The position numbers were made by a program, and so were the translations under genes. A model generated the notes under the pieces. The model was not told the origin of the DNA. It was given only the letters and a program-made list of their open reading frames with translations, and did no database searches. This document shows, piece by piece, positions 1-5,848 of a stretch of DNA of 10,369 nucleotides (within the stretch, counting starts at the first letter, position 1; each line of letters begins with the position of its first letter). The DNA is from Nonomuraea sp. (GTDB lineage: Bacteria > Actinomycetota > Actinomycetes > Streptosporangiales > Streptosporangiaceae): the NCBI GenBank assembly GCA_013362835.1, contig JABFVJ010000289.1, forward strand, positions 1 to 10,369, in the 5' to 3' direction.

Positions 1-22
1 ACCCATGATCCTGATCACGGGT
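1..22 (-). terminator. Hairpin downstream of the HipA-like/DUF3037 pair
   Basis: Read on the minus strand, ACCCGTGATC and GATCATGGGT form a 10-bp stem around a 2-base centre; the only non-Watson-Crick pair is G-U. It starts 11 bases after the DUF3037 stop codon. On the plus strand the wobble becomes an A-C mismatch, so the structure suits the minus-strand transcript. There is no visible U-tract, which is common for actinomycete terminators, and the window edge hides anything further out. Terminator function is inferred from position and pairing only. Confidence 0.45.
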
Positions 23-37
23 GCCACAGGTGACTAG
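5..37 (+). other. Ten-codon ORF resembling the start of an NAD(P)-binding Rossmann protein; probably fortuitous
   Basis: On the plus strand an ATG opens a frame reading MILITGATGD followed by TAG. This matches the beta1/glycine-rich start typical of NmrA/SDR-like proteins (MILVTGATGxxG). The stop comes at once, and the reading overlaps the minus-strand DUF3037 stop codon. It could be a decayed gene start left by a rearrangement, or a coincidence created by the terminator-like hairpin that occupies most of the same bases. With nothing upstream visible I favour coincidence. Confidence 0.15.
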
Positions 38-411
38 AGGCGCACCAGCTTGTCGAAGAGCCGGGCCAGCTCGGTGTCGGGGTCGGCGGTCAGCCCCGCG
101 TGCACAGGGCCGGCCTGGACGACCGTGCTGCGCGGCGCGGTCAGCCAGCGGAACCTGCTTCCGAGCGGCTCGGCGGCGAGCGGGCCCGGCTGGTCGCCGC
201 ACGCTCGCTCGTAGGCGCTGAGCGCGTGGCGCACGCCGTCGACGTCGGCGCCGGGGTCGAGGACGCGCAGGCGGGCTGGGTCGAGCTCGACGCGGGCGCA
301 CAGGTAGTCGCGCGGCTGGCAGTAGAGCAGCACGCCCGCGTTGATCAGCTCGCCGCGCTCCACCTTGGGCACGACGCGGATCACCGCGTACTCGTAGACG
401 TCTCTGGTCAC
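34..411 (-). CDS. DUF3037 domain protein
   Basis: A 125-residue protein of unknown function spanning a complete DUF3037 domain. The N-terminal YEYAVIRVVPKVERGELINAGVLLYC segment (about residues 5-30) carries the family's aromatic start and its conserved arginine-glycine-glutamate...asparagine-x-glycine-valine signature. The rest is acidic helix-forming sequence ending in DTELARLFDKLVRL. No signal peptide or membrane segment is seen. The GTG start overlaps the stop of the upstream HipA-like kinase gene in a GTGA junction, and a clear GAGGAGG (418-424) lies 6 bases upstream, inside that kinase gene. Translational coupling and joint expression are therefore expected. Such adjacency suggests the two proteins act together, perhaps as kinase and partner or substrate, but the biochemical role is unknown. 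The family call is firm and the function is not. Confidence 0.85.
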   Translation of the reverse strand: MTRDVYEYAVIRVVPKVERGELINAGVLLYCQPRDYLCARVELDPARLRVLDPGADVDGVRHALSAYERACGDQPGPLAAEPLGSRFRWLTAPRSTVVQAGPVHAGLTADPDTELARLFDKLVRL

Positions 412-1220
412 CGGCCGCCTCCTCGCCAGAACTCGCCGACCGACCCGGGCCCGGACGGCCGGTGCCCCTTGTCCGGCGTGCGTGCCAGCCACTCGCGCGG
501 GCCGTGGGCCCGGCTCAGCAGATGATCGGCATAAGCCTCGCGTACGGCCTCGGCCGAGTCGAACCCCGGCTCGCCGTCGAGCCATTCGCCCGGCACCAGG
601 GCCGTGACCTCGTCGAGCAGCTCCCGCGTGATGCGCCCGGCGAGGTCGTCGCCCGCCCCGGCCACGTCGGCGGCGAACGGCGCGAGCACGTGGTCGCCCG
701 CGTCGAAGACGCGCTGCGGGTCGGCCGTGGGCCAGTTGTGGTGGAACCACAGGGCCGCGCCGTGGTCGATGAGCCAGGTGTCGCGGTGCCAGACCAGCAG
801 GTTGGGGTTGCGCCAGCTCCGGTCGACGTTGTGGATCAGGCCGTCGAACCACACCACCTTGGAGGCGAACACCGGGTCGGGGATCCAGCCCAGCGGGTCG
901 AACCCGAGCGCGCCGGGCAGGAAGTCGACCGCCAGGTTGAGGCCGGTGCTGGCCTTCAGCAGGTCCTGCACCTCCTCGTCGGGCTCGCGGGCGCCGAGCT
1001 GGGGGTCGAGGTCGATGAGCTTGAGCTCGGGAGTGCGCAGCCCCAGCCTGCGGCCCAGCTCGGCGGCGATGATCTCCGCGACGAGCACGCGGCGGCCCTG
1101 GCCCGCCTCGCGGAACTTCACGACGTAGGTGCCGAGGTCGTCGGCCTCGACGACCCCCGGCAGCGACCCGCCCTCCCGAAGCGGGGTCACATAACGGGTG
1201 GCTGCGATCTTTTCCAGCAC
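408..1220 (-). CDS. HipA-like (HipA_2-type) Ser/Thr kinase domain protein
   Basis: A 270-residue protein of the compact HipA-like kinase type, clearly shorter than classical HipA (about 440 aa) and lacking its N-terminal subdomain. Visible kinase features are a YVVKF strand with the likely ATP-binding Lys35, and an AEIIAAELGRRLGL helix (48-61). A catalytic-loop-like HNVDRSWRNPN (130-140) offers Asp133 and Asn138, and IDHG (151-154) offers the likely metal-binding Asp152. HipA relatives phosphorylate protein substrates such as aminoacyl-tRNA synthetases; the substrate here is unknown. No HipB-like DNA-binding antitoxin gene lies next to it; the partner is the overlapping DUF3037 gene. The GTG start is supported by the onset of homology-like sequence and by a -10 box placed for leaderless transcription; no Shine-Dalgarno is visible. 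Whether it is a toxin, a regulator or a housekeeping kinase cannot be told. Confidence 0.82.
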   Translation of the reverse strand: MLEKIAATRYVTPLREGGSLPGVVEADDLGTYVVKFREAGQGRRVLVAEIIAAELGRRLGLRTPELKLIDLDPQLGAREPDEEVQDLLKASTGLNLAVDFLPGALGFDPLGWIPDPVFASKVVWFDGLIHNVDRSWRNPNLLVWHRDTWLIDHGAALWFHHNWPTADPQRVFDAGDHVLAPFAADVAGAGDDLAGRITRELLDEVTALVPGEWLDGEPGFDSAEAVREAYADHLLSRAHGPREWLARTPDKGHRPSGPGSVGEFWRGGGR

Positions 1221-1226
1221 GGGACG

Positions 1227-1232
1227 AGGTTA
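1227..1232 (-). promoter_or_regulatory. Candidate leaderless -10 box for the HipA-like gene
   Basis: TAACCT on the minus strand fits the actinobacterial TAnnnT pattern. Six bases separate it from the GTG at 1220, so the predicted +1 is the first base of the start codon. No purine-rich ribosome site is present upstream. A convincing -35 at normal spacing is not seen; GTTACA lies 20 bases further up. The call rests on the -10 position and the missing Shine-Dalgarno. Confidence 0.4.
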
Positions 1233-1312
1233 TCGCCCCACCAGCCCCATCCTGTAACCGATCGGCGAACGCCGTTCCGGCGGGGGTCGTGGCCGCCATA
1301 CCGAACCCATAG

Positions 1313-1339
1313 GTGACTCATAACGCTCCGCCCTAGGTT
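1313..1339 (+). promoter_or_regulatory. Weak candidate promoter for the small secreted peptide gene
   Basis: GTGACT (1313-1318) resembles a -35 box and TAGGTT (1334-1339) fits TAnnnT as a -10. The 15-base spacer is shorter than optimal, so support is weak. It would give a 5' leader of about 110 bases containing the hairpin at 1382-1403. Apart from this and the hairpin I see nothing else recognisable between 1233 and 1445. Confidence 0.2.
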
Positions 1340-1381
1340 CGTCCCAGTCGATCGGCCGGGACAGGGGCGCCGGTCGGCGGA

Positions 1382-1403
1382 GCGGGTCCGAGGGCGGACC
1401 CGC
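1382..1403 (+). other. Perfect 8-bp hairpin upstream of the small peptide gene
   Basis: GCGGGTCC and GGACCCGC are exact reverse complements separated by a 6-base loop (GAGGGC). All eight pairs are Watson-Crick and seven are G-C, so the structure would be very stable in RNA. It lies 42 bases before the AGGAG of the 46-codon gene, in its probable leader. It could be an attenuator or stability element, or a DNA-level operator. No run of T follows, so an intrinsic terminator is less likely. Confidence 0.4.
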
Positions 1404-1455
1404 GTGTGAACGTCGCGGGCGCACAGCCCCGCATCCACCGACATCAGGAGAAACG

Positions 1456-1596
1456 ATGAAGCGTTGTCTCGCCGGCGTGCTGCTCGCCATCTTCGCCGTG
1501 ATCGGCGCGGGAACGGTCCAAGCCCCTTCGGAGCCGCCGTCGCCGGCGCACTACCTGGCGGCCGACTGCGGCGAGCACGAATGGTCCTGCGGGTAG
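1456..1596 (+). CDS. Small secreted two-cysteine peptide, unknown function
   Basis: A 46-codon gene. AGGAG (1446-1450) lies exactly 5 bases before the ATG, and nearly all third codon positions are G or C, both of which argue for real translation. Residues 1-23 form a classical signal peptide: MKRC, then a hydrophobic core (LAGVLLAIFAVIGAGT) and a probable cleavage site after VQA. The predicted mature part is only 23 residues: a proline-rich stretch (PSEPPSP), then an acidic tail DCGEHEWSCG. Its two cysteines are separated by six residues and could form a disulphide loop at the very C-terminus. A third cysteine (Cys4) lies in the signal region and is not in a lipobox. The gene is divergent from the HipA-like gene and convergent with the SARP gene, with 8 bases between stops. 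I recognise no family; a secreted signal, a bioactive peptide and a non-functional ORF all remain possible. Confidence 0.6.
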   Translation: MKRCLAGVLLAIFAVIGAGTVQAPSEPPSPAHYLAADCGEHEWSCG

Positions 1597-1616
1597 GCCG
1601 CCCGCTACTCGGCGGG
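1589..1616. terminator. Overlapping hairpins at the convergent stop codons
   Basis: GCGGG (1589-1593), CCCGC (1601-1605) and GCGGG (1612-1616) give two mutually exclusive 5-bp stems. One loops out the TAG of the small peptide gene, and the other spans the complementary TAG of the SARP gene. Only 8 bases separate the two convergent genes, so this is the only place a shared bidirectional terminator could sit. The stems are short and there is no T-tract, so the call is tentative. Confidence 0.3.
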
Positions 1617-4508
1617 GGACCGGCTCCCGGACATGGCGGCGACGGCCTTGGCGTGCCAGGTCCAGGCGCCCAGGTCCGCGAAGAGGTCGGCGGCCTCGCC
1701 GTGGCGCTCCTGGGCGCACAGCACCCGTCCCTCCAGCAAGGGATCGCGCAGGTCGCGCGCGCACGCCAGAGCGCCGGCGAGGGCCGTCCCCGCCGCGACG
1801 GCGTCCCCGGTCCGTTTCAGGCACTCGCCGAGCGCGAGCTGTACGAACGCCTCACCGAGCCGGTCGTCGATCTCACGGACCAGGAGCAGCGCCTCCTCGC
1901 AGGCGAGGCGGGCGTCCTCGTGCCTGCCCTGGGCGAGGCAGACCTCGGCCAGCCGCTTGAGGATGTTCGCCCGCAGGCGGCGTTCGGCGGGGTCGATGAC
2001 CGAGGCGGCCTCCGTCAGCGCGAGCCGCGCCTGCTCCGGCCGGTCGGCCTGAAGGTGCACGAAGCTGATGTGCATCAGCGCGAGCGCCTGGGCGGAGGCG
2101 TCGCCGACCTCGCGCAGCAGGGTCAGCGCCCGGGTCGCGGCGGCGTAGGAGGCTCGGAGGTCGCCGCGGGCCTCGTCCACGCTCGCCCGGTAGCGCAGGG
2201 CGAGCCCCAGGCCGTGCGGGTGACCGAGGGCCTCGAACTGGCCGGCCGCCCGCGCCAGCGGCCCGGCCGCGGCCCGCAGGTCGCGCAGGTGCACGTACAG
2301 TGAGCCCAGGCTGAGCTCCATCGCGGCGGTCCCGAGCCGGTCGCCGGCCTGGTGGCAGGCCGCGAGCGCGGTCTCCGACATCGTGCGCCAGTCGTCGTAG
2401 TGGGCCCGCCGCTCCAGCAGGAACACCGACATCGACGCGAGCTCCCAGGCCAGCCCGGCCTGTCCGAGTGCCGCGCACCGGTCCACGACCGCGACGATGT
2501 TCTGACGCTCCGCCTCCGTCCAGCCCGGCCGGCCGCCGAGCAGGCGGTCGACGGTCTCCGCGTCGAGCGGCAGCCTGGGGGAGTCGCCGAGCACGATCAT
2601 CCCGTTCGGCCTCCTGCCCTCGCGCAGCCTGTTCTGCTCGATGAGCCCGAGCAGGCAGCTCGCCACCCGGACGACGGCCGCGGTACGCGAGGCGGCGTCC
2701 TCCTCGGCGTCGGCCCGTTCCCTGGAGAACAGGCGGATGAGGTCATGGAAGCCGTAGCGGGGCCGGCCCGCGGCGTCGTCGCCGAGCGGCTGGGCGAGCT
2801 GGCGGTCCACGAGCTGTTCGCACAGCTCCTCGGCGACCGGCAGCGGCACTTCGGCGAGCGCGGCCACGACCCAGGGCGCGAAACCGCCGGGCAGGTCGAG
2901 CAGTCCGAGGCGGCGGAAGACGAGCTTCGCGGTGGCGGGCAGATTGCGGTAGCTGAGCGCGAAGCTGCCCCGGACCTCCAGCTCCTCCTGGCGCAGCTCG
3001 TCGAGGCGCCCGCGTTCGCTCTCCAGGCGGCCGGCCAGGCCGGCCAGCGTCCACGAGCTCCTGGACATCATCCTGGCGCCGACGATGCGCAACGCCAGAG
3101 GCAGGCCGTCGCACAGCTCGCCGAGCCGGTGCGCCGCCTCCTGCTCCGCCCGCACCCGCTCGGCCCCGGCCAACCGGCCGAGCAGCTCCACCGCCTCCTC
3201 GCGGGTGAGCACGTCGAGGCCGATGGAACGCGCGCCGTGGTGTGCGATGAGCCCGGTGAGCTGCGTGAGGGAGGTGATCACGACGCGGCAGCCCGCCGTG
3301 CCGGGCAGCAGCGGACGCACCTGCGCGGCCGAGGCCGCGTTGTCCAGCACGATCAGCATGCGCCGGCCGGCCACCTCGCTGCGGAACAACGCGGTGCGCT
3401 CGTCCACGCTCGCCGGGATGCGTTCACCGGGGACGCCGAGCGCGCGCAGGAAACCGGCCAGGGCCGCCTCCGGCGGCAGCGGCGGCGCGTCCCTGTCGTG
3501 ACCGCGCAGGTTGACGAACAGCTGGCCGTCGGGGAACCGGTCGGCCATCCGGTGCGCCCACGAGACCACCAGGCCGGTCTTGCCGACGCCCGAGACGCCG
3601 TACACCACGCAGATGGGCAGCTCGTGCTGGTTGTCCGGCGGGTCGAGCAGGGAGTCGAGCAGGGCGAGCTCCCGCCGGCGTCCGGAGAAGGCCGACACCG
3701 CGGGAGGAAGCTGGGCGGGGCGTACGCGGTGCTCCGGCCGCCGTGCCGACGGCTCGTCACGCAGGATCGCGTCGCGGACGGCGCGCAGGGCCGGGCCCGG
3801 TTCGAGGCCCAGTTCGTCCACCAGGACCGCGCGGCCGCGTTCGTAGACCTCCAGGGCCTCGGCCTGCCGGCCGGACCGGTGCAGCGCGAGCATGAGCTGC
3901 CCTCTGGGGCGTTCGCGCAGCGGGTGTTCCGCCACGAACACCCCGAGCTCGCCCACCAGCGACCTGTGCCTGCCCAGCTCCAGCTCCAGCTCGGCCCAGT
4001 CCTCCAGCACGGTCAGCCGCAGCTCCTCCCACCGGACGGCCGCCGCGCGCAGCGCCGGGCTGTCCATCCCGGCCAGCACCTGCCCGCGCCACAACCGGGA
4101 CGTCTCGCGCAGGAGCGCGGCGGCCTGGGCGGGTTCCGTCTCGCGCGCCCGCGCGAGGTTGGCCTCCACCGTGCGTGTGTCGACGGCCGGGGCGCGCAGC
4201 CGGTAGCCGGACTCGGCGGTCTCGATCAGCCCGGGGTCGGCGCCCGCGTTGCGCAGGGCCTTGCGCAGCGCCGACACCGCGATCATCACCTGGTTCCGGC
4301 CCGAGGACGGCGGATCTTCGCCCCACACCTGGTCCACCAGCCGGTCGATCGGCACGATCCGCTCGTCGGCCAGCAGTAACGCCGCGAGTGTCGCCTGAGC
4401 CCGCGGCCCGCCCACATGGACGGGCCGGCCGCCCACCGTGACCTCGAGCGGGCCGAGGACGGCGAACCGCGCCTCAGCCTCGACCGGGCCTTCTGCTGGG
4501 TCGTGCAT
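1605..4508 (-). CDS. AfsR/SARP-family transcriptional regulator (wHTH-BTAD-NB-ARC-TPR)
   Basis: A 967-residue large-type SARP regulator. Domains in order: an OmpR-like winged-helix DNA-binding domain (about 12-105, ending GYRLRAP), and a bacterial transcriptional activation domain (about 112-255, with the typical EALEVYERGRAVLVDELGLEPG run). An NB-ARC ATPase follows from about 275 with Walker A GVSGVGKT (304-311), Walker B MLIVLDN (384-390), CRVVITS (407-413) and GLPLAL (468-473). A helical TPR-rich C-terminus covers about 660-960. AfsR-like proteins activate secondary-metabolite or morphological genes, with the STAND ATPase as a nucleotide-controlled switch and the TPRs as sensor or interaction surface. 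The ATG at 4508 is chosen because GAGGAGG lies about 8 bases upstream; the in-frame ATG at 4589 adds 27 residues unlike a SARP start and has no ribosome site. In AfsR the protein is a target of Ser/Thr kinases such as AfsK; whether the kinase gene at 9372 plays that part here is speculation. All motifs look intact. Confidence 0.93.
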   Translation of the reverse strand: MHDPAEGPVEAEARFAVLGPLEVTVGGRPVHVGGPRAQATLAALLLADERIVPIDRLVDQVWGEDPPSSGRNQVMIAVSALRKALRNAGADPGLIETAESGYRLRAPAVDTRTVEANLARARETEPAQAAALLRETSRLWRGQVLAGMDSPALRAAAVRWEELRLTVLEDWAELELELGRHRSLVGELGVFVAEHPLRERPRGQLMLALHRSGRQAEALEVYERGRAVLVDELGLEPGPALRAVRDAILRDEPSARRPEHRVRPAQLPPAVSAFSGRRRELALLDSLLDPPDNQHELPICVVYGVSGVGKTGLVVSWAHRMADRFPDGQLFVNLRGHDRDAPPLPPEAALAGFLRALGVPGERIPASVDERTALFRSEVAGRRMLIVLDNAASAAQVRPLLPGTAGCRVVITSLTQLTGLIAHHGARSIGLDVLTREEAVELLGRLAGAERVRAEQEAAHRLGELCDGLPLALRIVGARMMSRSSWTLAGLAGRLESERGRLDELRQEELEVRGSFALSYRNLPATAKLVFRRLGLLDLPGGFAPWVVAALAEVPLPVAEELCEQLVDRQLAQPLGDDAAGRPRYGFHDLIRLFSRERADAEEDAASRTAAVVRVASCLLGLIEQNRLREGRRPNGMIVLGDSPRLPLDAETVDRLLGGRPGWTEAERQNIVAVVDRCAALGQAGLAWELASMSVFLLERRAHYDDWRTMSETALAACHQAGDRLGTAAMELSLGSLYVHLRDLRAAAGPLARAAGQFEALGHPHGLGLALRYRASVDEARGDLRASYAAATRALTLLREVGDASAQALALMHISFVHLQADRPEQARLALTEAASVIDPAERRLRANILKRLAEVCLAQGRHEDARLACEEALLLVREIDDRLGEAFVQLALGECLKRTGDAVAAGTALAGALACARDLRDPLLEGRVLCAQERHGEAADLFADLGAWTWHAKAVAAMSGSRSPAE

Positions 4509-4525
4509 GCGGCGGCTCCTCCTCG

Positions 4526-4535
4526 CTGACGTCAG
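4526..4535. repeat. Perfect palindrome CTGACGTCAG in the SARP leader
   Basis: A 10-bp perfect palindrome lying 18 bases upstream of the SARP start codon, just 5' of its GAGGAGG. It is downstream of the predicted transcription start, so it could act as a roadblock operator. A second, looser inverted repeat, TCAGG/CCTGA (4532-4536 and 4546-4550), overlaps it. Binding factor unknown. Confidence 0.35.
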
Positions 4536-4570
4536 GCATCCCTGCCCTGATGCAGACGGGAAACAGATCA

Positions 4571-4582
4571 CCGTAAATACGG
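4571..4582. promoter_or_regulatory. Operator-like inverted repeat CCGTA-N2-TACGG over the SARP -10
   Basis: CCGTAAATACGG is an inverted repeat with 5-bp arms and a 2-base centre. The predicted -10 hexamer of the SARP promoter (4574-4579) lies entirely inside it. A protein bound here would block RNA polymerase, so a repressor site is the natural reading. The cognate regulator is not evident; the palindrome differs from the one between the MarR and monooxygenase genes. Confidence 0.4.
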
Positions 4583-4602
4583 ATTCCATGCCTTTCTCTG
4601 AA
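4574..4602 (-). promoter_or_regulatory. Predicted promoter of the SARP gene
   Basis: On the minus strand TTCAGA (4597-4602) and TATTTA (4574-4579) are separated by exactly 17 bases; each matches four of six positions of the sigma-70/HrdB-type consensus. The predicted start near 4567 gives a leader of about 59 bases that includes the GAGGAGG. This stretch is noticeably more A/T-rich than its surroundings, as expected of a promoter. Confidence 0.45.
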
Positions 4603-4617
4603 GGGGCAGCATGCCTT
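4587..4617 (-). repeat. 8-bp direct repeat AAGGCATG with 23-bp period upstream of the SARP gene
   Basis: AAGGCATG occurs twice on the minus strand, at 4587-4594 and 4610-4617. The promoter-proximal copy ends 7 bases before the predicted -10. SARP regulators are known to bind short direct repeats spaced by about one or two helical turns, with the proximal copy roughly 8 bases from the -10. The arrangement fits autoregulation by this SARP, although the period of 23 is one base more than two turns. Function is inference. Confidence 0.35.
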
Positions 4618-4628
4618 ACCGGACCGGT
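4618..4628. repeat. Palindrome ACCGGACCGGT upstream of the SARP -35
   Basis: Two 5-bp arms (ACCGG/CCGGT) around a single central base, abutting the distal copy of the AAGGCATG direct repeat and 15 bases upstream of the predicted -35. It is one of several symmetrical elements in the 147 bases between the monooxygenase and SARP genes. It may also be chance in such GC-rich DNA. Confidence 0.25.
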
Positions 4629-4655
4629 TCAGGAAAGATCCACAGGGTCCATGAG

Positions 4656-5792
4656 TCAGGTCGGGCGGATGAACGGCTGCTGGAGTGAGGCTTCGACGGC
4701 GGTGAAGGCGTAGTCGAGCATGTCGCGTTCGTAGGCCGCCTTGGCTTCGGCGAGCGGCTTGCCGGCCGCCAGGCTCTCGCTGAGCGTACGGGCGTCGCGC
4801 AGCGCGATGTTCGCGCCCTCGCCGCGGCCGGGGCTCATGCTGTGGACGGCGTCGCCGAGCAGGGTGACGGCGGGCTCGTCCCAGGGGTCCACGCGTCTGG
4901 CCGAGTGGGTACGCAGCAGGAACGTCGCCTCGGGGTCGGCCCGTTCCACGATCCGGCGTACGCCCTCGTGCCAGCCGGCGACCGTGGCGAGGGCGAGGTG
5001 GTGCAGGTCGGCGGGGGAGGTGTGGCCGGGCTGGGGGCCGGGGGCCGACAGGGTCCACGAGAAGTAGCCGGGGACGTCGGTCAGCTCCAGGCCGGGGGCG
5101 TGGCGCGCGGCGGCCTCCCGTACGGGCGTGAACGGGCGGCAGGTGGCGACGGAGATGGCCGTGTGGTCGGGGGCGGTCACGCGGTTGAAGGTGTCGACCA
5201 GGTCGGAGGGCGTGGCGGCCAGCAGCTCCGGCGTGAGGCCGGTACGGCCGTACACGGCCCAGTCGAGCTGGTCGACGACGGCGTCGGGGAGGAGCTGGCG
5301 GCGTACGCGGGAGGCGACCCCGTCCGCGCCGACCAGCAGGTCGCCCTCGACCGTGGCGCCGCCCGCGAAGCAGGCGCGTACGCGTCCGCCGTCAAGGAGC
5401 TCGTACCGGCTGAACTCCCAGCCGAAGCGTACGTCGAGGCCGGACAGCAGGATCTCGCGGAGCGTGAGCCTGTTGACGCCGAGGCCGTCCGCGCCGGGCA
5501 GCGTGGGCGGGATGTCCTTGGAGAACTTGGGGACCAGGCGGCTGTCCATGAAGGTCATGCGGCTGGCCGGGCGGATGGAGGTGGCCACGGCCAGGTCGTA
5601 GAGGTGTGCGGGCAGGCAGGCCCGCAGCGCTCCCGCGCCGGTTTCCTTGAGGCTGATGCGGTAGCCCTGGGGGCGGTGGGCGGCCGAGGGGTCGCTCTCG
5701 AAGACGGTGGCGCGCAGGCCCGCCTGGCGCAGGCCCTGGGCGAGGGCTAATCCGCCGATGCCGCCTCCCACGATCAGGATGTGAGTGTCCAT
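4656..5792 (-). CDS. FAD-dependent monooxygenase (class A flavoprotein)
   Basis: A 378-residue single-domain class A flavin monooxygenase of the PHBH/TetX-like fold, which uses FAD and NAD(P)H to hydroxylate aromatic or polycyclic substrates in the cytoplasm. The N-terminal Rossmann motif IVGGGIGGLALAQGL (7-21) is followed by a FESD acidic strand end. GADGVASRVRR (about 154-164) is the DG motif, and LLGDAVHSMSPGRGEGAN (about 310-327) is the GD motif that contacts the FAD ribityl and pyrophosphate. Length and motif spacing are normal and nothing is missing. No signal peptide or membrane segment is seen. The ATG is directly followed by homologous sequence and has no Shine-Dalgarno; a TATCGT -10 puts the transcription start one base before it. 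A divergent MarR gene shares its control region, so induction by a phenolic or drug-like ligand is likely. The SARP gene lies downstream on the same strand across a 147-base gap with its own promoter. Substrate unknown; antibiotic inactivation or biosynthetic tailoring are both possible. Confidence 0.9.
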   Translation of the reverse strand: MDTHILIVGGGIGGLALAQGLRQAGLRATVFESDPSAAHRPQGYRISLKETGAGALRACLPAHLYDLAVATSIRPASRMTFMDSRLVPKFSKDIPPTLPGADGLGVNRLTLREILLSGLDVRFGWEFSRYELLDGGRVRACFAGGATVEGDLLVGADGVASRVRRQLLPDAVVDQLDWAVYGRTGLTPELLAATPSDLVDTFNRVTAPDHTAISVATCRPFTPVREAAARHAPGLELTDVPGYFSWTLSAPGPQPGHTSPADLHHLALATVAGWHEGVRRIVERADPEATFLLRTHSARRVDPWDEPAVTLLGDAVHSMSPGRGEGANIALRDARTLSESLAAGKPLAEAKAAYERDMLDYAFTAVEASLQQPFIRPT

Positions 5793-5799
5793 GGGAACG

Positions 5800-5829
5800 A
5801 CGATAGGTGATAGCTGTCGCGACAGTAAA
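5800..5829 (-). promoter_or_regulatory. Promoter of the FAD monooxygenase gene, near-leaderless
   Basis: On the minus strand TTTACT (5824-5829) serves as -35 and TATCGT (5800-5805) as -10, with an 18-base spacer. The predicted +1 is about 5793, one base before the ATG at 5792. No ribosome-binding sequence lies between, which supports leaderless initiation. The -35 overlaps the -35 of the opposing MarR promoter. Confidence 0.5.
5814..5825. promoter_or_regulatory. Perfect 12-bp palindrome CTGTCGCGACAG, likely MarR operator
   Basis: A perfect 12-base palindrome in the middle of the 63-base gap between divergent MarR and monooxygenase genes. It overlaps the predicted -35 boxes of both promoters (5819-5824 plus; 5824-5829 minus). 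MarR proteins are dimers that commonly bind such sites between themselves and a divergent target. Binding here would silence both genes until a ligand releases it. Position and symmetry are seen; identity of the binder is inferred. Confidence 0.55.
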
Positions 5830-5848
5830 TGCCTTCGCCAGCTATCGT
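5819..5848 (+). promoter_or_regulatory. Promoter of the MarR gene, leaderless
   Basis: GCGACA (5819-5824) and TATCGT (5843-5848) are separated by 18 bases, mirroring the monooxygenase promoter. The predicted +1 is 5855, one base before the GTG at 5856. This decides the MarR start: the in-frame ATG at 5829 lies upstream of the predicted transcript start and overlaps the opposing -35. No Shine-Dalgarno precedes either codon. Confidence 0.5.

Noticed and set aside
5..37. MILITGATGD reading as a broken NmrA/SDR gene at the window start
   Set aside because: Only ten codons before TAG, and the same bases form a hairpin well placed as terminator for the minus-strand pair. No continuation of a Rossmann protein was found after the matching repeat at 1311-1318. 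Kept only as a low-confidence entry.
2352..4379. A 675-codon open frame on the plus strand opposite the SARP gene
   Set aside because: It is the antisense shadow of a gene with intact wHTH, BTAD, NB-ARC and TPR sequence; the reading is low-complexity Arg/Gln/Gly/His-rich and shows no domain.
1605..4508. Frameshift or fusion in the long SARP reading frame
   Set aside because: Domain order, spacing and motif integrity are continuous from the winged helix to the TPR end; length is normal for large SARPs.
4509..4589. Upstream ATG start for the SARP protein, adding 27 residues
   Set aside because: No ribosome-binding sequence precedes it, the extra residues do not resemble a SARP N-terminus, and the predicted promoter lies within the added coding stretch.
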